Below, one piece after another: positions 24,280 to 36,345 of a stretch of 64,000 nucleotides of DNA. Source of the DNA: Hymenopus coronatus. Lineage: Eukaryota > Arthropoda > Insecta > Mantodea > Hymenopodidae. Location: assembly GCA_030762935.1 (NCBI GenBank), contig CM060900.1:403705632-403769631 (forward strand), read 5' to 3'. The position numbers and the translations under genes were made by a program. The notes under the pieces were generated by a model that saw only the letters and a list, made by a program, of their open reading frames with translations, made no database searches and was not told the origin of the DNA. Every line of letters starts with the position of its first letter. Positions within the stretch are counted from its first letter, which is position 1.

Positions 24280-25360
24280 CAGTGCCAAGGTAATGCATTT
24301 TGGTTAATAGCTGCCAGATGGCAGTGGTACCATGGTTATTTGTTGCTAAATGACCATAGTACTGCTATATTTTACCTTGCATTCAATGTTAGGGTACCAC
24401 ACAAGTTTATTGAGACAATGACACAATGTAGCAGTGAAAGTCAAATACATTTTTATGTTAAAACTGTGCTTTCCTTAATTCTATCATTTAAAATAAAGAA
24501 GCAAAGAAGCTTTCCTGGCAACAAACACCTAGGGGTAAGTAATTATTTTCCACTAGATGGCCATAGTACTGCTCAGTTTTTCTTCACCATTCAGTGCTAA
24601 GGGAGTGCATCCAGTTATGGAGTCAATGACGCAAGATAACAGTGGAAATCAAATATATTTCTTATGTACTATCATTTCTTTGGTGACATTGTTTAAATAA
24701 AGAAATAAAAATAGCATTTTTGTTGTAATTCTTTAAAATGAACAAGTCATAAACTATGCACATAACCAATAATCATTCTTGGCATCTGAAAATGGCTGAG
24801 AAATGGTGGGACCCAGATAGTAAACCATTTTAGGTTAACTTCCTATTGCAGATTTTGGTTATTTGAGGTTGTGTGTTTCATGAGCTAGCTAAAGGTGATT
24901 TCATCAGAGCATGAAGATACTCCTATCACCATCTAACTGCAATTGTGGTGCTCTTAATACGTTTGATCAAGTAATATTTTGGGTTAAATGGATACATTTA
25001 ATACACAAGGCTATCATCAAATAATCTACTTGCTCATTAGTTATGTCATTTTTACCCTTAAAAATGGCTGTTTTGACAGAAGAAAATAAAGAAAGAGGTG
25101 GAAAACATTGAGAGTAAAGGAAGGAAGGAGATGCAGAAGAAGCATTAATATTATTTTGTGATTTTTTCCTTAATGTAATTCATTACCTATTTCAGCACTT
25201 ACTCGACACACCATGGAAGCGCTGCCATTATTATTATGCAAATGACGTCCTTACTTACTGTTAACTGCATATGTAACCTTTCCACACTACCTCATGGGTT
25301 TGCTGACCTCATCCTTTTCGCAATACCAAGTATATATTATGCTTCATTGTGCTTTTCAGA
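24280..25360 (-). repeat. Dispersed repeat homologous to the 10.5-12.0 kb TIR element (inverted)
   Basis: Long colinear similarity to the reverse complement of 10620-11610: shared strings include 'gttatttgttg', 'aaacaaagaaataaaaa', 'gcatctgaaaatggctg' versus 'ggattctgaaaatggtg', 'ttggttatttgaggt' and 'gcaataccaa'. It lacks the tRNA-like foldback and the TIRs and contains an internal ~190-bp tandem duplication (24346-24535 and 24540-24720). Confidence 0.75.
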
Positions 25361-26190
25361 TGCAAAGGCAGTTATTAGACATTGGCAATGGGAACATTCC
25401 TGCTGACACTTCTACTGGCATCATTTTGTTTCCACCAAATGTTTGTCACTTCGCAATGTCAAAGGAAGAATTAATATTGAAAGTGTTCCCAAATATTGAT
25501 GTAAATTACAAAAGCTATGCTTGGTTGAGCGGAGGAGCCATTTTAGCAGCAACTAATAAGAATGTAGATGATTTGAATATAAAAAGTCAGAGTAAAATTT
25601 ATGGACAAATGCATTCATTTAGGTTAATTGATTCCATTACCAATCCAAATGAAGTCTTCAATTATCTAACTGAATTCCTAAATTCATTGGATTTGCTAGG
25701 TTTCCGCCACACAATTTACAGCTCAAGGTTGACTTGGTAATAAGCATGCTACACAATCTCAAATCACCCAAAATTGTGCAATGGAGCAAGACTCGCTGTT
25801 AAATAAATTATGAAAAATCTTATTTAAGCTACTATAATCATAGGACAGTTCAAAGGCAAGGATGTGCTTATGCCAAGAATACCACTAATGCCAACCGAAT
25901 TTCCTTTTGAATTTAAGCATGTTCAGTTTCCCGTGCACCTTGTATTCGCAATGACAATAAATCCCACGTTCAATCGTTAGAAATGTGTGAAATATACCTT
26001 AAATTGCTGTGTTTTTCACATGGGCAGTTGTACGTTGTGTGATCGAGCATCGGCAAACTATCAGCGCTATATATTTTCTCTCTGGAAGGAAAATTGTACA
26101 TTACAAGGCATTGCAATAGAGTATTGTCAAATTATTTAGTTGTAACTTTAATTCATTACATGGTCGTATTGTAAACGGAAGATTTTGTCT
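25360..26190 (+). pseudogene. Helitron PIF1-type helicase C-terminal relic
   Basis: Open to 25740: QLLDIGNGNIPADTSTG, VFPNIDVNYKSYAWLSGGAI and FNYLTEFLNSLDLLGFRHT. This is the conserved C-terminal stretch of Helitron helicases ('LL.IGNG..P', 'E.LI..VFP.I..NY', 'LAP.N..V..IN', 'Y.TEFLNSL'). After frameshifts it continues with LKSPKLCNGARLAVK near 25770, GKDVLMPRIPLMPTEFPFEF near 25860 and FAMTINPTF ('FAMTINKAQGQS') near 25950. In Helitrons this helicase unwinds DNA for rolling-circle transposition. Stops and frameshifts leave it non-functional. Confidence 0.85.
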
Positions 26191-26209
26191 CAGTTTTTTC
26201 ATTAGGTAC

Positions 26210-26241
26210 ACCACCCGTGCAAAGCCAGGGTGGGCAGCTAG
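26210..26241 (+). terminator. Helitron 3' terminal hairpin and CTAG end
   Basis: CCACCC (26211-26216) pairs with GGGTGG (26228-26233) around an 11-base loop, followed by gcag and CTAG (26238-26241). The host base after it is T, as expected for A/T insertion. Confidence 0.8.
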
Positions 26242-26714
26242 TAATAAATAAATAAATAACAATGAACAATAAATAAAGATATAATTATAGTATTAATAAT
26301 GAAATAATTATAATTAATAATTCTAATTTTATATAAAATGATATAAATGTAAATTGAATAAATGTTGTTGTAAATAAAAAATATTAATTGGAAGTAAGGT
26401 ATTGAATATAAAATGTCAATTATAAACATTAAAAGTGGTAAATAATTATGTCTAAAATGTGTTAGCGTAATTGTACTTTTTAAATATGTGTAAAATTATG
26501 AATGCAATGAAATGTAGTTTTTAATGTTAAATATATTATGATGGTTTGGAGTACATATACTGGTTTAAGAAATGATTGTAATTGTAATTTATTAGCAGCC
26601 TATAGACTCTTTTCTAGTATCGAGCATTGTCAGTTTACATTACACAAAATCAGCATTAAATAAACTTAGTCTACATAAAATATAAAAATAGATTAATATA
26701 TACAGGATGTTTGG
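26242..26714. other. No gene recognised; very AT-rich
   Basis: Tracts of ata/taa repeats give spurious Ile/Tyr-rich frames. Nothing else supportable. Confidence 0.45.
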
Positions 26715-29075
26715 TTTAACAAAGTATTAATATAGTCCACATAAATTATTTTAAAAATTCATTGATCTCATACACAGGATTGTTCAGTAAATATGTCTTA
26801 AGACATTGTTTAAATTTAACAGCATTTTCATTTTTTACATATGCAGGGAGTCGATTATAATGTGTAATCCTATTATATAGGGATCTTTATTTACAGATTT
26901 TACATTGTAGCTGGTATAATGTAAGTCAAGTTTGCATCTAGTATCATGGTTATGTATTTCACTGTTTAGTTTTGGTTTTTTCTGGTTAATTAAGTAGGTT
27001 ACTTTATATATGTATAGAGATACTACTGTAAACATCTTTTCTCTTTTAAAAACTTCCATGCACGATTCTCGACTCCCCATTTTAAACATAGTTCTGTTAC
27101 ATTTCTTTTGTAGCACTAGAACCCTTTGCATATGCATTTTATTACAACCTCCCCATAATTCAATACCATATTGGATATGTGAATAAATTAACCCATAGTA
27201 TATAAGTTTTAGAACCTCTACATTACAAGTTTTTGCAAATTCCCTCATTAAATACAAACCTTTACTTATTTTTTTTACAAAGGTCATCGATATGATTAGT
27301 CCAGGACATGAGTTTATCTACTTGCATTCCTAAAAATTTGTGAGAATCAGATTCCTGTATTGCAACATTTCCAAAGTTAATATGAAATAATATATCTTTT
27401 TTCTTCTTGCTTAACTCAAATTTAATTATATTTGTCTTGTCAGGGTTATTAGTGAGGTTGAGAGATTTAAAAAATGTGTTTATTCTTGGCGATTCATTGG
27501 TGGCTAATGATTTCAAGTCAAGATCATTGTTTGCTTTACATATAATAGTGGTGTCATCTGCATAGCTTATAATTTTACAATTAGGTGTCGAATACATATC
27601 ATTTAAATATAAAATAAAGAATAATGGTCCAAGTGCTGAGCCTTGGGAAACTTATTTCTGTGTATTGTACACGACCTTTTAGATACAACGAAATTAATCT
27701 ATTGGTAACCACTCTAATACCGTACTTTTCTAAGATTAATAGTAATGTATCGTGTTGGACACAGTCAAACGCCTTAGATAGATAAAAAAAAATATGCTTA
27801 CAGTTTTCTTTTTTTCATTTAGATTACTTAAGATGTGAGTAAAGTCTATTAGGGCCATGGTGGTTGATCTTTTAGCCCGAAAACCATGCTGAAAATCATT
27901 TAAAATATCATATTTTTCAAAGAAATTCATAATTCTCTTCAATAGTATTTTTTCAAACAACTTAGCTATTACTGAAGTAAGGGTTATAGGTCTATAGTTT
28001 TGCATGTTACTTTTGTCTCCCTTTTTATGTATCGGAATAACAGTACTAATTTTTAAACAATCTGGGAAAATTCCTAGGTTTAGTGGTGTATTTATCAGAT
28101 GAACCAAAGGGGTGCTCAAAACATGTTTACATCTTTTTAACAACTTAGAGCTAATTCCATCCTATCCAGTGGAATTTTTATTTTTAAATCCATTAATTAA
28201 TCTTATAACTTCATCTGCAGTAGTATCATACAGATAAAACAAATTTCCTATACCTTTATTATAAAATCTGCAACATCAGGCGTATTTTGATTACTAGCAA
28301 CATTTATAAAGTAATCTTTAAAACGATTGCATATCTGAAGTGGATTCTTTTCTATGCAGTTATTAATGAGTAGATTAATATTTTCTTGCTTTAACTTTTC
28401 TTCCCTCATGCTATTAATCATTGACCATGCTGTTTTTTTGAATAGTTACTAGTATCAGAAAGCTTTCTTATCACCTTTTGTGATTTGTTGTTTATCAACT
28501 CGTCCTCATATGCCTTTTTAGGTTGTTTGTATTTGATATTGTAGTGCTCGAGTTTTGTTGATTTAGCAAGTAGATATAAATCCTTTATTTTTTCCCTCAA
28601 CCCCATAGCCTCTCTTGAAATCCTTACTTTATGTTTCTTTGTAGGTTCCCATACTTTGTCTACTATAGGGCAGTATAGCTCAATATAGAGGTTTAGAATT
28701 TCATAAAATTTATTCCATTTTTCATTTGTATTTTTAATGCTATACACATCTTGCCATGTTTCATTAACCAAACAAGTATGTAGTTTTAAAATATTAGCCT
28801 CAGTAAATTCTCTAAGGGTTATAATTTCAGTTAAGTCAGTGTACAGTTATTTATATCTAAAAATTGAGCATGATGATCAGTTAGGTGATTGACCATATTC
28901 CCAGTAACACATTGGCTTTCTTTTATATTGGTAACAACATAATCAATTACAGAATTTGAATTTATAGTTTTCCTAGTAGCATTAGCTTAACACTTTTTAA
29001 ATTAAATGAATAGAACATATCCTGCAACTTAAGAAAATCCCCATTCACATGATCAGCATATATATTCAAGTCACC

Positions 29076-29124
<49 letters not shown>

Positions 29125-29134
29125 GTTATTGTTA

Positions 29135-29196
<62 letters not shown>

Positions 29197-29290
29197 TTAC
29201 AGTCATGTTTTAAACAATACCCTAATACTCTATACATACATTCAATAAATTCATTTACTTTAGCATGTGGAGATCTATAAATAGCAAGTT
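26715..29290 (-). pseudogene. Jockey/CR1-like LINE ORF2 relic (minus strand)
   Basis: Read from 29290 leftwards: endonuclease AIYRSPHAKVNEF, then MGDLNIYADHVNGDFLKLQD (catalytic GD.N motif). Linker: ISREAMGLREKIKDLYLLAK at ~28620. RT: FPDCLKISTVIPIHKKGD and QNYRPITLTSVIAKLFEKIL at ~28060-27960, FGFRAKRSTT-like (HGFRAKRSTTMALIDFT) at ~27880, and motif C ISYADDTTII at ~27560, intact. Tail: KFLGMQVDKLMSWTNHID, YSHIQYGIELWGGCNK and the end YLLNNPVYEINEFLK near 26760. Frameshifts at about 27270, 27600-27740 and 28150-28420 break it. The structure matches the 14.0-16.9 kb LINE. Confidence 0.85.
29077..29196. repeat. (ATT)n microsatellite inside the LINE endonuclease region
   Basis: About 120 bases of ATT repeats with a short GTTATT interruption. 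It sits next to the endonuclease motif MGDLNIYADH and produces a poly-Ile frame on the minus strand. Confidence 0.95.
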
Positions 29291-29640
29291 TTATTTATGT
29301 ATCTTTCACTGCTAACTATAAAAATTAGACCTGTAACATGTGAAGCTGTAGCACACCATACATCAACCTTCACATTGTGTAAAGGAATTCTATGAATGAG
29401 GTGAAGCTTTTCTGTTCTCTAGAATCTATTGTTTTGCCTTAATGACATGGCCATGTAACTGAAACTATGTTTCAATAGTGAAAATAGCAAATTGAAAATT
29501 TGCGCCACTGGGAAAGCTTTGTAAAACACAATTAAAAAATTCACATGACTTGCATTATCTTTAGGTTCTACTTCATGCATTATTTCCAATATGTAGGGCT
29601 TATATATAAGAATTTTACTGCATCTATGCACTTCAGTTTT
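29285..29640 (-). pseudogene. IS630/mariner-like transposase fragment
   Basis: The minus strand reads YILEIMHEVEPKDNASHVNF, then MAMSLRQNNRFWRTEKLHLI, HRIPLHNVKVDVWCATAS and SSERYINKT. These match 'LE.I..D...R..FC', 'HLSGHVNSQNNRYW..ENPHLI', 'H..PLHD.KVGVWCA.S' and 'SERY' of the same transposase type as 890-2035. Frameshifted. It abuts the 5' end of the minus-strand LINE. Confidence 0.65.
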
Positions 29641-31599
29641 TGAAATGCCTAAAAGTCAGCAGATTTCCAAGCAGAATGTTTTAAGCTTGAATGGAGCATT
29701 TTATCAATAAGTACACATGGGTGTAGCTTTCCGCATTAATTTAGAACTGACTGCATTTCTCTAAACTTGAATTATAAAGTGGTCTTACATGGAATGCTAA
29801 CACCAGAAAATGTGCAAAATATATTTTCTCATATTTCCTGTTTCAGAAGTAACAAGATAAATCCTGTGTTGTAACATACATTTTTGATGCATTGTTAAGA
29901 CACAATCTTCAACTATGATGTTCATTAAGACACATATCAACAAAATAAATATAAATAAATAAAATCTGAATATGCTTCCCTGGCACCTAGGTAACTATAA
30001 TGGGGCATATATTCAAACTTTAAATTTATCTCCAAAAACAGGCATTACAAATCTTATTTATTATATTTTTTTGAAATATTTAACTAACCAAAAGGCTAAA
30101 ATTTGAAATTAAAAATAATTGAAATATAACATAATAGCAAACTATTCTAAAACAAACATATTACTGAAAAGCCAGCAACTTTGCAACTATCATCCAGCTG
30201 CTTCCCATTCTACACTATACATCGCTGGTATGTAGCAAACGGTATTGGTATCCAGCACTAAGTTGTATGCTTACTATAATAAGCTTATTCTACATATTAA
30301 TAATGTAATTTATTTATATGTATTTAACTGTATTACTTTTCTAATTTTATTTATATATTTTAGTATTTAATTTCATTATTGTGTTATTCTAACACTTTTT
30401 CTCTAATTATTCATATATTTCTTTAATAACTCTTCAAGCTTTAATAACTAAATATTTATTTAGAACTAAGTAAACTATTAAATATTATTTCTGCTCCATT
30501 ATATAAATACATTTAAACTACCTTGTATCTAATCTTTCAATATTTAGTACTTAATTTTACTGAATTAATAACTAAAGCAATGCTTAATTTTAACTCATTT
30601 CTTAACGTTTCTACTGGTTAGTGAATTAATGTCCCACTAAATACTTATTTACTCTAAACATTTGAACATTTAACTATAAATAATACTCCATATGTTTTTG
30701 TAATATATTCCTTATTTCTTCTCTCATCACATATTAACGCACTGTCACTTATTTATATTTTAACTCTTTTAAAGTACTACTTCCATTTCCACTTTTAACA
30801 CTCTCCTTCCATTAAACACTAAAAATCCCTCCTTCCTTTTAATATTACATACCCCTTCCCTCACTTAGCAAACTCTGTTCACCTCATTACCAATGATTCA
30901 CTCTACTCTCACATCCTCCATTTTCTCTTCCTTTACTCTTATTTAACTACCAATAATTCCACCTCTACCTCACTGTTATCACCATATCCACTCCTGTCAT
31001 CCTCCTTCCTCACCACCATGGCTGCAGATTCGGCATAACCTTCTCTGTCAACTCCATTCTTCATCACCTTCCTCACTCACTCCATAACTAAATTCAGCAA
31101 TAATAATCCTACTCACTATGCCAGCACCTTCTCCCTCATCCATTCATCTCCTTCCTCGCTCACCATCATAACTGTCAATTCAGCTATGGTAATCCTATTC
31201 ACTATACCGGTACCTTCTCCCTTCATCTCCATTCTTCATCTCCTCCCTCTCCCACTTATCTTCCCATTAAATCTCTATTGCTCTAAAATGTCTCTTAAAT
31301 TTCAATATTATCTTCAACATCTTAAAGGCTGGTTTAAATTATCTTCCTCCAGTATTCTGTTTTCTAATGTATTAAAAATTCTTTGAGATCTTATTCCTAA
31401 TGCTCTAACTGGTAACAGTACTTTCTTTCATTTTTGTCTTTCATCTTTTTCCCATGCTGTTTCACTCGCATGGTTAGTCAGGATTTGTAGGTATTTAATT
31501 AAAACTGGATTTCTCAAAATTGCATATGTGTTATCCTCCTAACATATCTTTCTTCAAGTAAATTTTGATTATATCTATTATATTAAAAAATGGTATGTT
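29641..31599. other. No gene recognised; pyrimidine-rich with degenerate tandem units
   Basis: AT-rich to 30700, then increasingly C/T-rich on the + strand. Positions 31012-31250 contain about three degenerate ~60-90 bp units ('tcactcactccataact..attcagc', 'ctcaccatcataact..attcagc', 'cctactcactatgccagcacc' versus 'cctattcactataccggtacc'). This may be the decayed 5' part of the LINE that follows on the minus strand. Confidence 0.4.
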
Positions 31600-33560
31600 C
31601 TGGTGTGTCTTACACCTTACAATAATCGCAAACATTCTCGGATTTATTAATTTTTTTTCTTGTATGTTTTGTATGGTCCATGTCCATAATATAATGGATA
31701 AGGCCTTTGGTGGGTTGTATGTGACTTAATTTTAATTTTTCATGTACATTATTAAAAAAGTTATACACTGTTCTCGTTACAGCCATTTCTTCCCATTTTT
31801 GTTGCCATTTATTTTTGAACTTATATTTAATGTCAGATATTGTATTGCATCTATCTCCAACTATTTTCTCTATCAATTCTAAATTTTGTTTCTTTAGCTA
31901 AAATATTGCTCACTTCAGTTTAATCAAATAGTCTAAGGGCCAAATAGCTGCTGTAATTAAGTGACATGGTGGGTGTTGTATTTACTGCATCTGTAAAATG
32001 TAGTAATATTTTCCTCTTGAGTTCTCCTAAGTAATATTTTAGTCATCATGTCACCCATTCTCACTGCTCAAACAATGGCTCTGTAGGTAATTATTGATGC
32101 AAAAACTATGTTGTGGTATAAAGTAGTTTTCAAAGAGAGTAATGTTTCCCAATTTCATCATAATTTATTCTGACTTTTGCCTTATATAGTCTGTATACTT
32201 TCCAAATTTAACTTTTCATCTAATAAAATTCCTATTTAAATTCTGCATTTCTTTTTATGTTCTGATTATTGAGCTTAATTATTGGACATCTTTTTAAATT
32301 TCCCTTAAATAACATGTAACATGATATATTTGGCAAAATATTCTACTTCACATTTTTGCACCAATTATGTGTATCTGTTAGGTTTTTTAAATTTGTTTCA
32401 ATCTCAACTCAACTCTGTCCTTCAATAATAAACCCAATATATCACGTTCCCCATGGTATTAAGAAGACATATAACTCTATAGGATTTAGGCAATTTTGGA
32501 GCCCTATCAGTTCCTTTTTTTAAGAATAACAACTTTTGCTACCTTCCATAAATCTGGAAATCTTTCTTGCCATAAACAATCATCAGTAAAGTTTGTGTAA
32601 AACTGGTATTCATTAATAAAGTTTGTGTAAAAATGGTATATGATATAAATTTATTAACACTTCATTCATAATTCCATTAGGCCCAGCAGCTTTTTTCTGT
32701 TTTTTTTTTTATTAAATATTAACTTAATCTCAATTTATATCCACTGGATAGATAATCCTACCATTATATGTTGTAGCCATTTCAATCCTGCTGCTTATAT
32801 TTATTTCTCCAACTTCACTCCTATCATCTTCTGGTAATAACTTCTGCACTAATAATGAAACAGAGTCCTCCCAATCATTAGTCATTTCACCATCTCCTTT
32901 TTCCAATATTGTAATTACTTCTGGTTTTTAAATCTTATCCATAATTATATGGTGGTCCCCATGTGACCTGATGTATTTTTTGTTCTAAAAAAAATTCCTC
33001 ACTATTTATTGTTTACGTGTTTCTTCTAATAAGTTTATATCTTTTTCTTTTGCCTGTATATTTTTGTAGGTTATGTCTCTCTGTACAAACAATTGATTTT
33101 TGATGCATTCTTAATTTTCTGGTTATAGATCTTGCTTTCTCTAATTTATCCATCCAAATTTTATCAAAAAATTTTTTGGTACTGTCTTCCAAGTGACATC
33201 TTTTATTGCTCTAGTTAAATGTTTTATATCTTGGTCAACAGAAAAGCCTTCATATTGCAAATTCATTAATGTATATTCTTTTATTTTATTCCAGTCAGCT
33301 TGTTGAAAATTATACAGCAAATTTTCTGTCTTTTGAACCTTATTTGATGTAGGGGTATTCTAGTTACCATAAATTAAGTTATGGTCATTGGAAAATACCA
33401 AAACTTGGTATTTAAGTTTAGTATCTTCCAAGGATGCAACACAAACATTTTTAAGAAAATCCCCCACACCCAACTACCCTTTACATGGAACATTTTTCGA
33501 AGATTTTAATTTTCTCAAAAATGTCTCTAACGATTTTGTTTAAAATAGTTTTTCTTAAGA
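31600..33560 (-). pseudogene. LINE relic with RT and RNase H/C-terminal pieces
   Basis: Heavily decayed. On the minus strand near 32700 it reads KKKQKKAAGPNGIMNEVL (RT fingers, 'KAPGPDGI.NEVL'), near 32470 LPKSYRVICLLNTMGNVI ('YRPICLLNT.GK'), near 32240 LLDEKLNL. The frame 31876-31610 reads KWQQKWEEMAVTRTVYNFFN, LIHYIMDMDHTKHTRKKIN and CDYCKV, the post-RNase H tail ('WQ.+W......R.TY...P', 'GH..F..YL', 'C..C'). No intact domain. Confidence 0.65.
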
Positions 33561-34172
33561 ATTTTTATGACAAACAAAAGGTTTATCTTGGATTTTCTGG
33601 GAATGGCTTATGAAGACCTCTTCATTCTGATGACTTGTGTAACTGGCAAACTGCAACACAGAAAATGTAGATCTCATTAAAACATAATTAATGTTATATG
33701 CATTATTTATTAATTTATTTATTTATGTATTTATTTTTTTATTTTAGAATTAACCTTTTTCAAGATATTCCAGATTATTGATTTCAATTTTAGCCACTTA
33801 AACTTTTCTCAGATGAGAAGATATCTTTCTTCTCGTTTCTCGCTTTGTACTCCTGGCAATTAAAGAGATTAGAATTTAAGTGTTTCACAAGGCGACCGTC
33901 TTTTAAAGGACAATTACTATTGCATTAGCCTGTGTGTTTTCTTATTTCCCTTCTACTTACAAGGAAGCTAGTAATAAGACTAATTCTGCTTATGTTTATC
34001 ATGATTAGCATGATGCAGATAACAGAAAGTTGTTTTGAATAAAAGGTTTGTTTACTAAACAGCTAGAGGACATCATGTGAACGGAACACATTAGATTTTT
34101 TCCCTTCTACTTGCAAGGGACCAAATAATAAGGACAATTTCTGCTAATGTTTATCTCGATTAGTATGCCATA

Positions 34173-35442
34173 CGAGGGTTGGCTGATAAGAAAACAGCAT
34201 TTTAAAAATTTTTTGTTTTTGCTTTATTTCTCAGCATAATCTCCAGAAAGGCTAATACATTTGTCATATCAGTGTTCTAATTTAATTAAAGCATCTCTGT
34301 AATGCGATCGATCAAGGTCCTCAAAACAGCTGTTTATCACATCAATGACTTTATTGCTGTTAAATCTTCGTCCTCCAAGAAATTTGTTGAGGTTTGGGAA
34401 CAGGTGGTAGTCACTGGGTACTAGATCTGGCAAATAGGGTGAATGTTCAAGCAATTGAAACTTTAATTCACACATTTTTCCCATTCCAATGACTAAACAA
34501 TGGTCTGGAGCATTATTGTGATGAAACAGTCTTTTTTTTTTTTTCTTTCTTTTCTTTTCACCTCATCACTCAAACGTTGCCGTAAGCTTGTTTAGTAGTC
34601 ACCAGTGATACTTTTACCCTTTTCCAAGTAATCAATAAAAATAATTCCCTGTGCATCCCAGGAAACACTCGCCATAACCTTGTTAGCTGACAAAATTGAC
34701 TTTGCCTTTTTTGGAGTTGGTTCACCTGGCACAATCCACTGTTATGACTGTGATTTACTTTATGGAGTGTAGTGATGTATCCAAGTTTCATCCATGGTTA
34801 TAAGCCAAATCAAAAATTCACTGGGATTTTTATGGTAGAGCTCCACATTGTTAACAGAAACAGTTTTTCTTTGCAACTTTTGATCCGGTGTCAAACACGG
34901 CACCTGTCTTGCACAGACCTTGTGAAAGCCCAAAATATTACTTAAAATATCACCTGCATATCATTCTTTTGATATGTTTACAGCCTCTGCTATCTCAAAC
35001 AACTTTAATCTGCAGTCTTCCAGTACTAAATGATTAATTTTTTTCAATGATCTCCAGAGTTGTCACTTCTACAGGGTGTCCAGAGTGAGGCTAATCACTA
35101 GTGCTCATACGTTAAGTTTTAAACTCTGCATCCCACCTTCTAATCATTGAATATGAAGGGGCAGAGCCTTTCAATGTATTGTCCATTTCCTCCTTGATTT
35201 CTTTAGGCATTAAGCCTTTCAAATGGAAGTATCTAATCACTGCTCATTTTTCTAAATCCTCCATTTTCGTGATTACTCTACAGTTGTCTTGTTTAAAATG
35301 CTGTCATTTGAAAACTAAACAAGCTATTGACCTGTAACTGTGGATACAAGCTAGTCTAGAGTTAAACAATACAATGCTACTGTCTAACTGGCCTAGGGGT
35401 GCCATATCTGTGTGAGGCCTGGGACTTATCAGCCGATCCTTG
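34173..35442 (-). mobile_element. Mariner transposon, inactivated, ends and TA duplication intact
   Basis: TIRs 34173-34190 (cgagggttggctgataag) and 35425-35442 (its complement with three mismatches), flanked by TA at 34171-34172 and 35443-35444. Length 1270 bp, normal for mariner. Confidence 0.9.
34200..35271 (-). pseudogene. Mariner transposase (broken)
   Basis: It starts with an ATG near 35271 (MEDLEK) and runs through helix-turn-helix remnants (RYFHLKGLMPKEIKEEMD). Fragments near 34770-34600 correspond to the catalytic middle. The best-preserved part, 34484-34269, reads LEHSPYLPDLVPSDYHLFPN, FLGGRRFNS and NSCFEDLDRSHYRDALIKLE, the mariner C-terminus with 'YSPDLAPSDYHLF', where the third catalytic Asp of DD34D lies. 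Stops recur from residue 7 onwards. Normal length is ~345 aa. The family is the SETMAR-like/irritans-type group by eye. Confidence 0.8.
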
Positions 35443-35560
35443 TAGTTAGAAGACTAAACTTTTTAACAAAAATTTGTCACCAAGATGTGGAGAAAGTCAT
35501 GTGAATGGAGCATATCAGATTTATTTTGTTTCTACCTCTCTTGAACACAAGGTAGCATCT

Positions 35561-36099
35561 ATATTTTCCATTGTCCCAGCCCTGTTGTGGTAGGTGGGGG
35601 GGATTATTATTTTGATTTAATATTACTAAATCCAATTCAGCTATTAGTAGCACTAATTTTCTCTGCTCTCATCCATTTGTTTCCTATACCTCCACTTGGA
35701 TTTGGCATTACAGTCACATAAATGCACTACATCCATATTTTTGAATTTAATGTGTATTTCTTTTAGTTAAGATAAATATGTCTCAATTGGTTGTCAGTAC
35801 TGGAAATAATAATTTGCTAAAATGAATTTTCCATTTTTGTGTATAATTTCTAAGCAATTTTTGTGTGTTTCCAAAGATTGGGCATTATTAACTAACTGTA
35901 TATTTGAATTTAATATTACCATGCTGCCATGGCATCATTTCCAAAAATAATTTGTCTTGATAAAATTAGATTGTGAAATGTAGCTGTTTATAACACATGG
36001 TTCCTGGGTACAAATAATGTGACAGACATTTTCATTAACTCATACATAACCAATTTACTCTTTTTGACAATTTGTTTGTATAATTCTAAAAACTTCTGA
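35561..36099. other. No gene recognised
   Basis: AT-rich sequence upstream of the V-ATPase exon. I looked for the missing N-terminal exon here and did not find one. Confidence 0.4.
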
Positions 36100-36345
36100 C
36101 AACAGGAAACTAAGCAGGAGTTGTCAGTTGCAATATGATCATATGCTGTGTCCTTCAAGGCAAGAGAAAGAGAGCCTGTCTTAGTAGATAGACCCCTTTC
36201 ACTAGGAACGACAAGAGGGTGATGTTTGGCTCACCTGCCACTGAATGGTGTAGAGATTGTCATGGAGTGCTCTGTAGTAGTCAGTTCATCATTAGGCAAT
36301 TGGTATTGGAATGCCACAACCTTAACTTAAAAAAAAAAAAAAAGA
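36100..36345 (+). repeat. Poly(A)-tailed short interspersed element candidate
   Basis: A compact block of balanced composition ('gacccctttcactaggaacg', 'tttggctcacctgccactg') ends in a pure A15 run at 36329-36343. The tail and size suggest a retroposed element. No Pol III boxes or second copy were found in the window. Confidence 0.4.

Larger units (their letters stand above)
24103..26241 (+). mobile_element. Helitron (rolling-circle transposon), degenerate
   Basis: The 5' region (tatatatataaatgaac... then 'aacttccgaactactgcacc') has the look of a Helitron left end. A helicase C-terminal relic lies at 25360-26190. The 3' end has the diagnostic short hairpin and terminal CTAG (26238-26241) followed by T. 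A repeat related to the 10.5-12.0 kb element fills 24280-25360, so Rep and most of the helicase are missing. The exact left terminus (TC) is not clear. Confidence 0.75.
33948..35560. repeat. ~154-bp tandem repeat, second unit split by a mariner
   Basis: Unit 1 starts at 33948 (cccttctacttacaagg) and unit 2 at 34102 (cccttctacttgcaagg). They share 'aataaggac/taat', 'atgtttatcatgattag' and 'tcatgtgaacggaacacatt' / 'tcatgtgaatggagcatat'. Unit 2 is interrupted at 34171 by the mariner and resumes at 35445. A third partial unit begins near 35530 (tttctacctctcttgaac). Confidence 0.65.

Noticed and set aside
28962..29237. Poly-isoleucine protein
   Set aside because: It is produced by the ATT array. 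Only the short flanking LINE endonuclease motif is meaningful.
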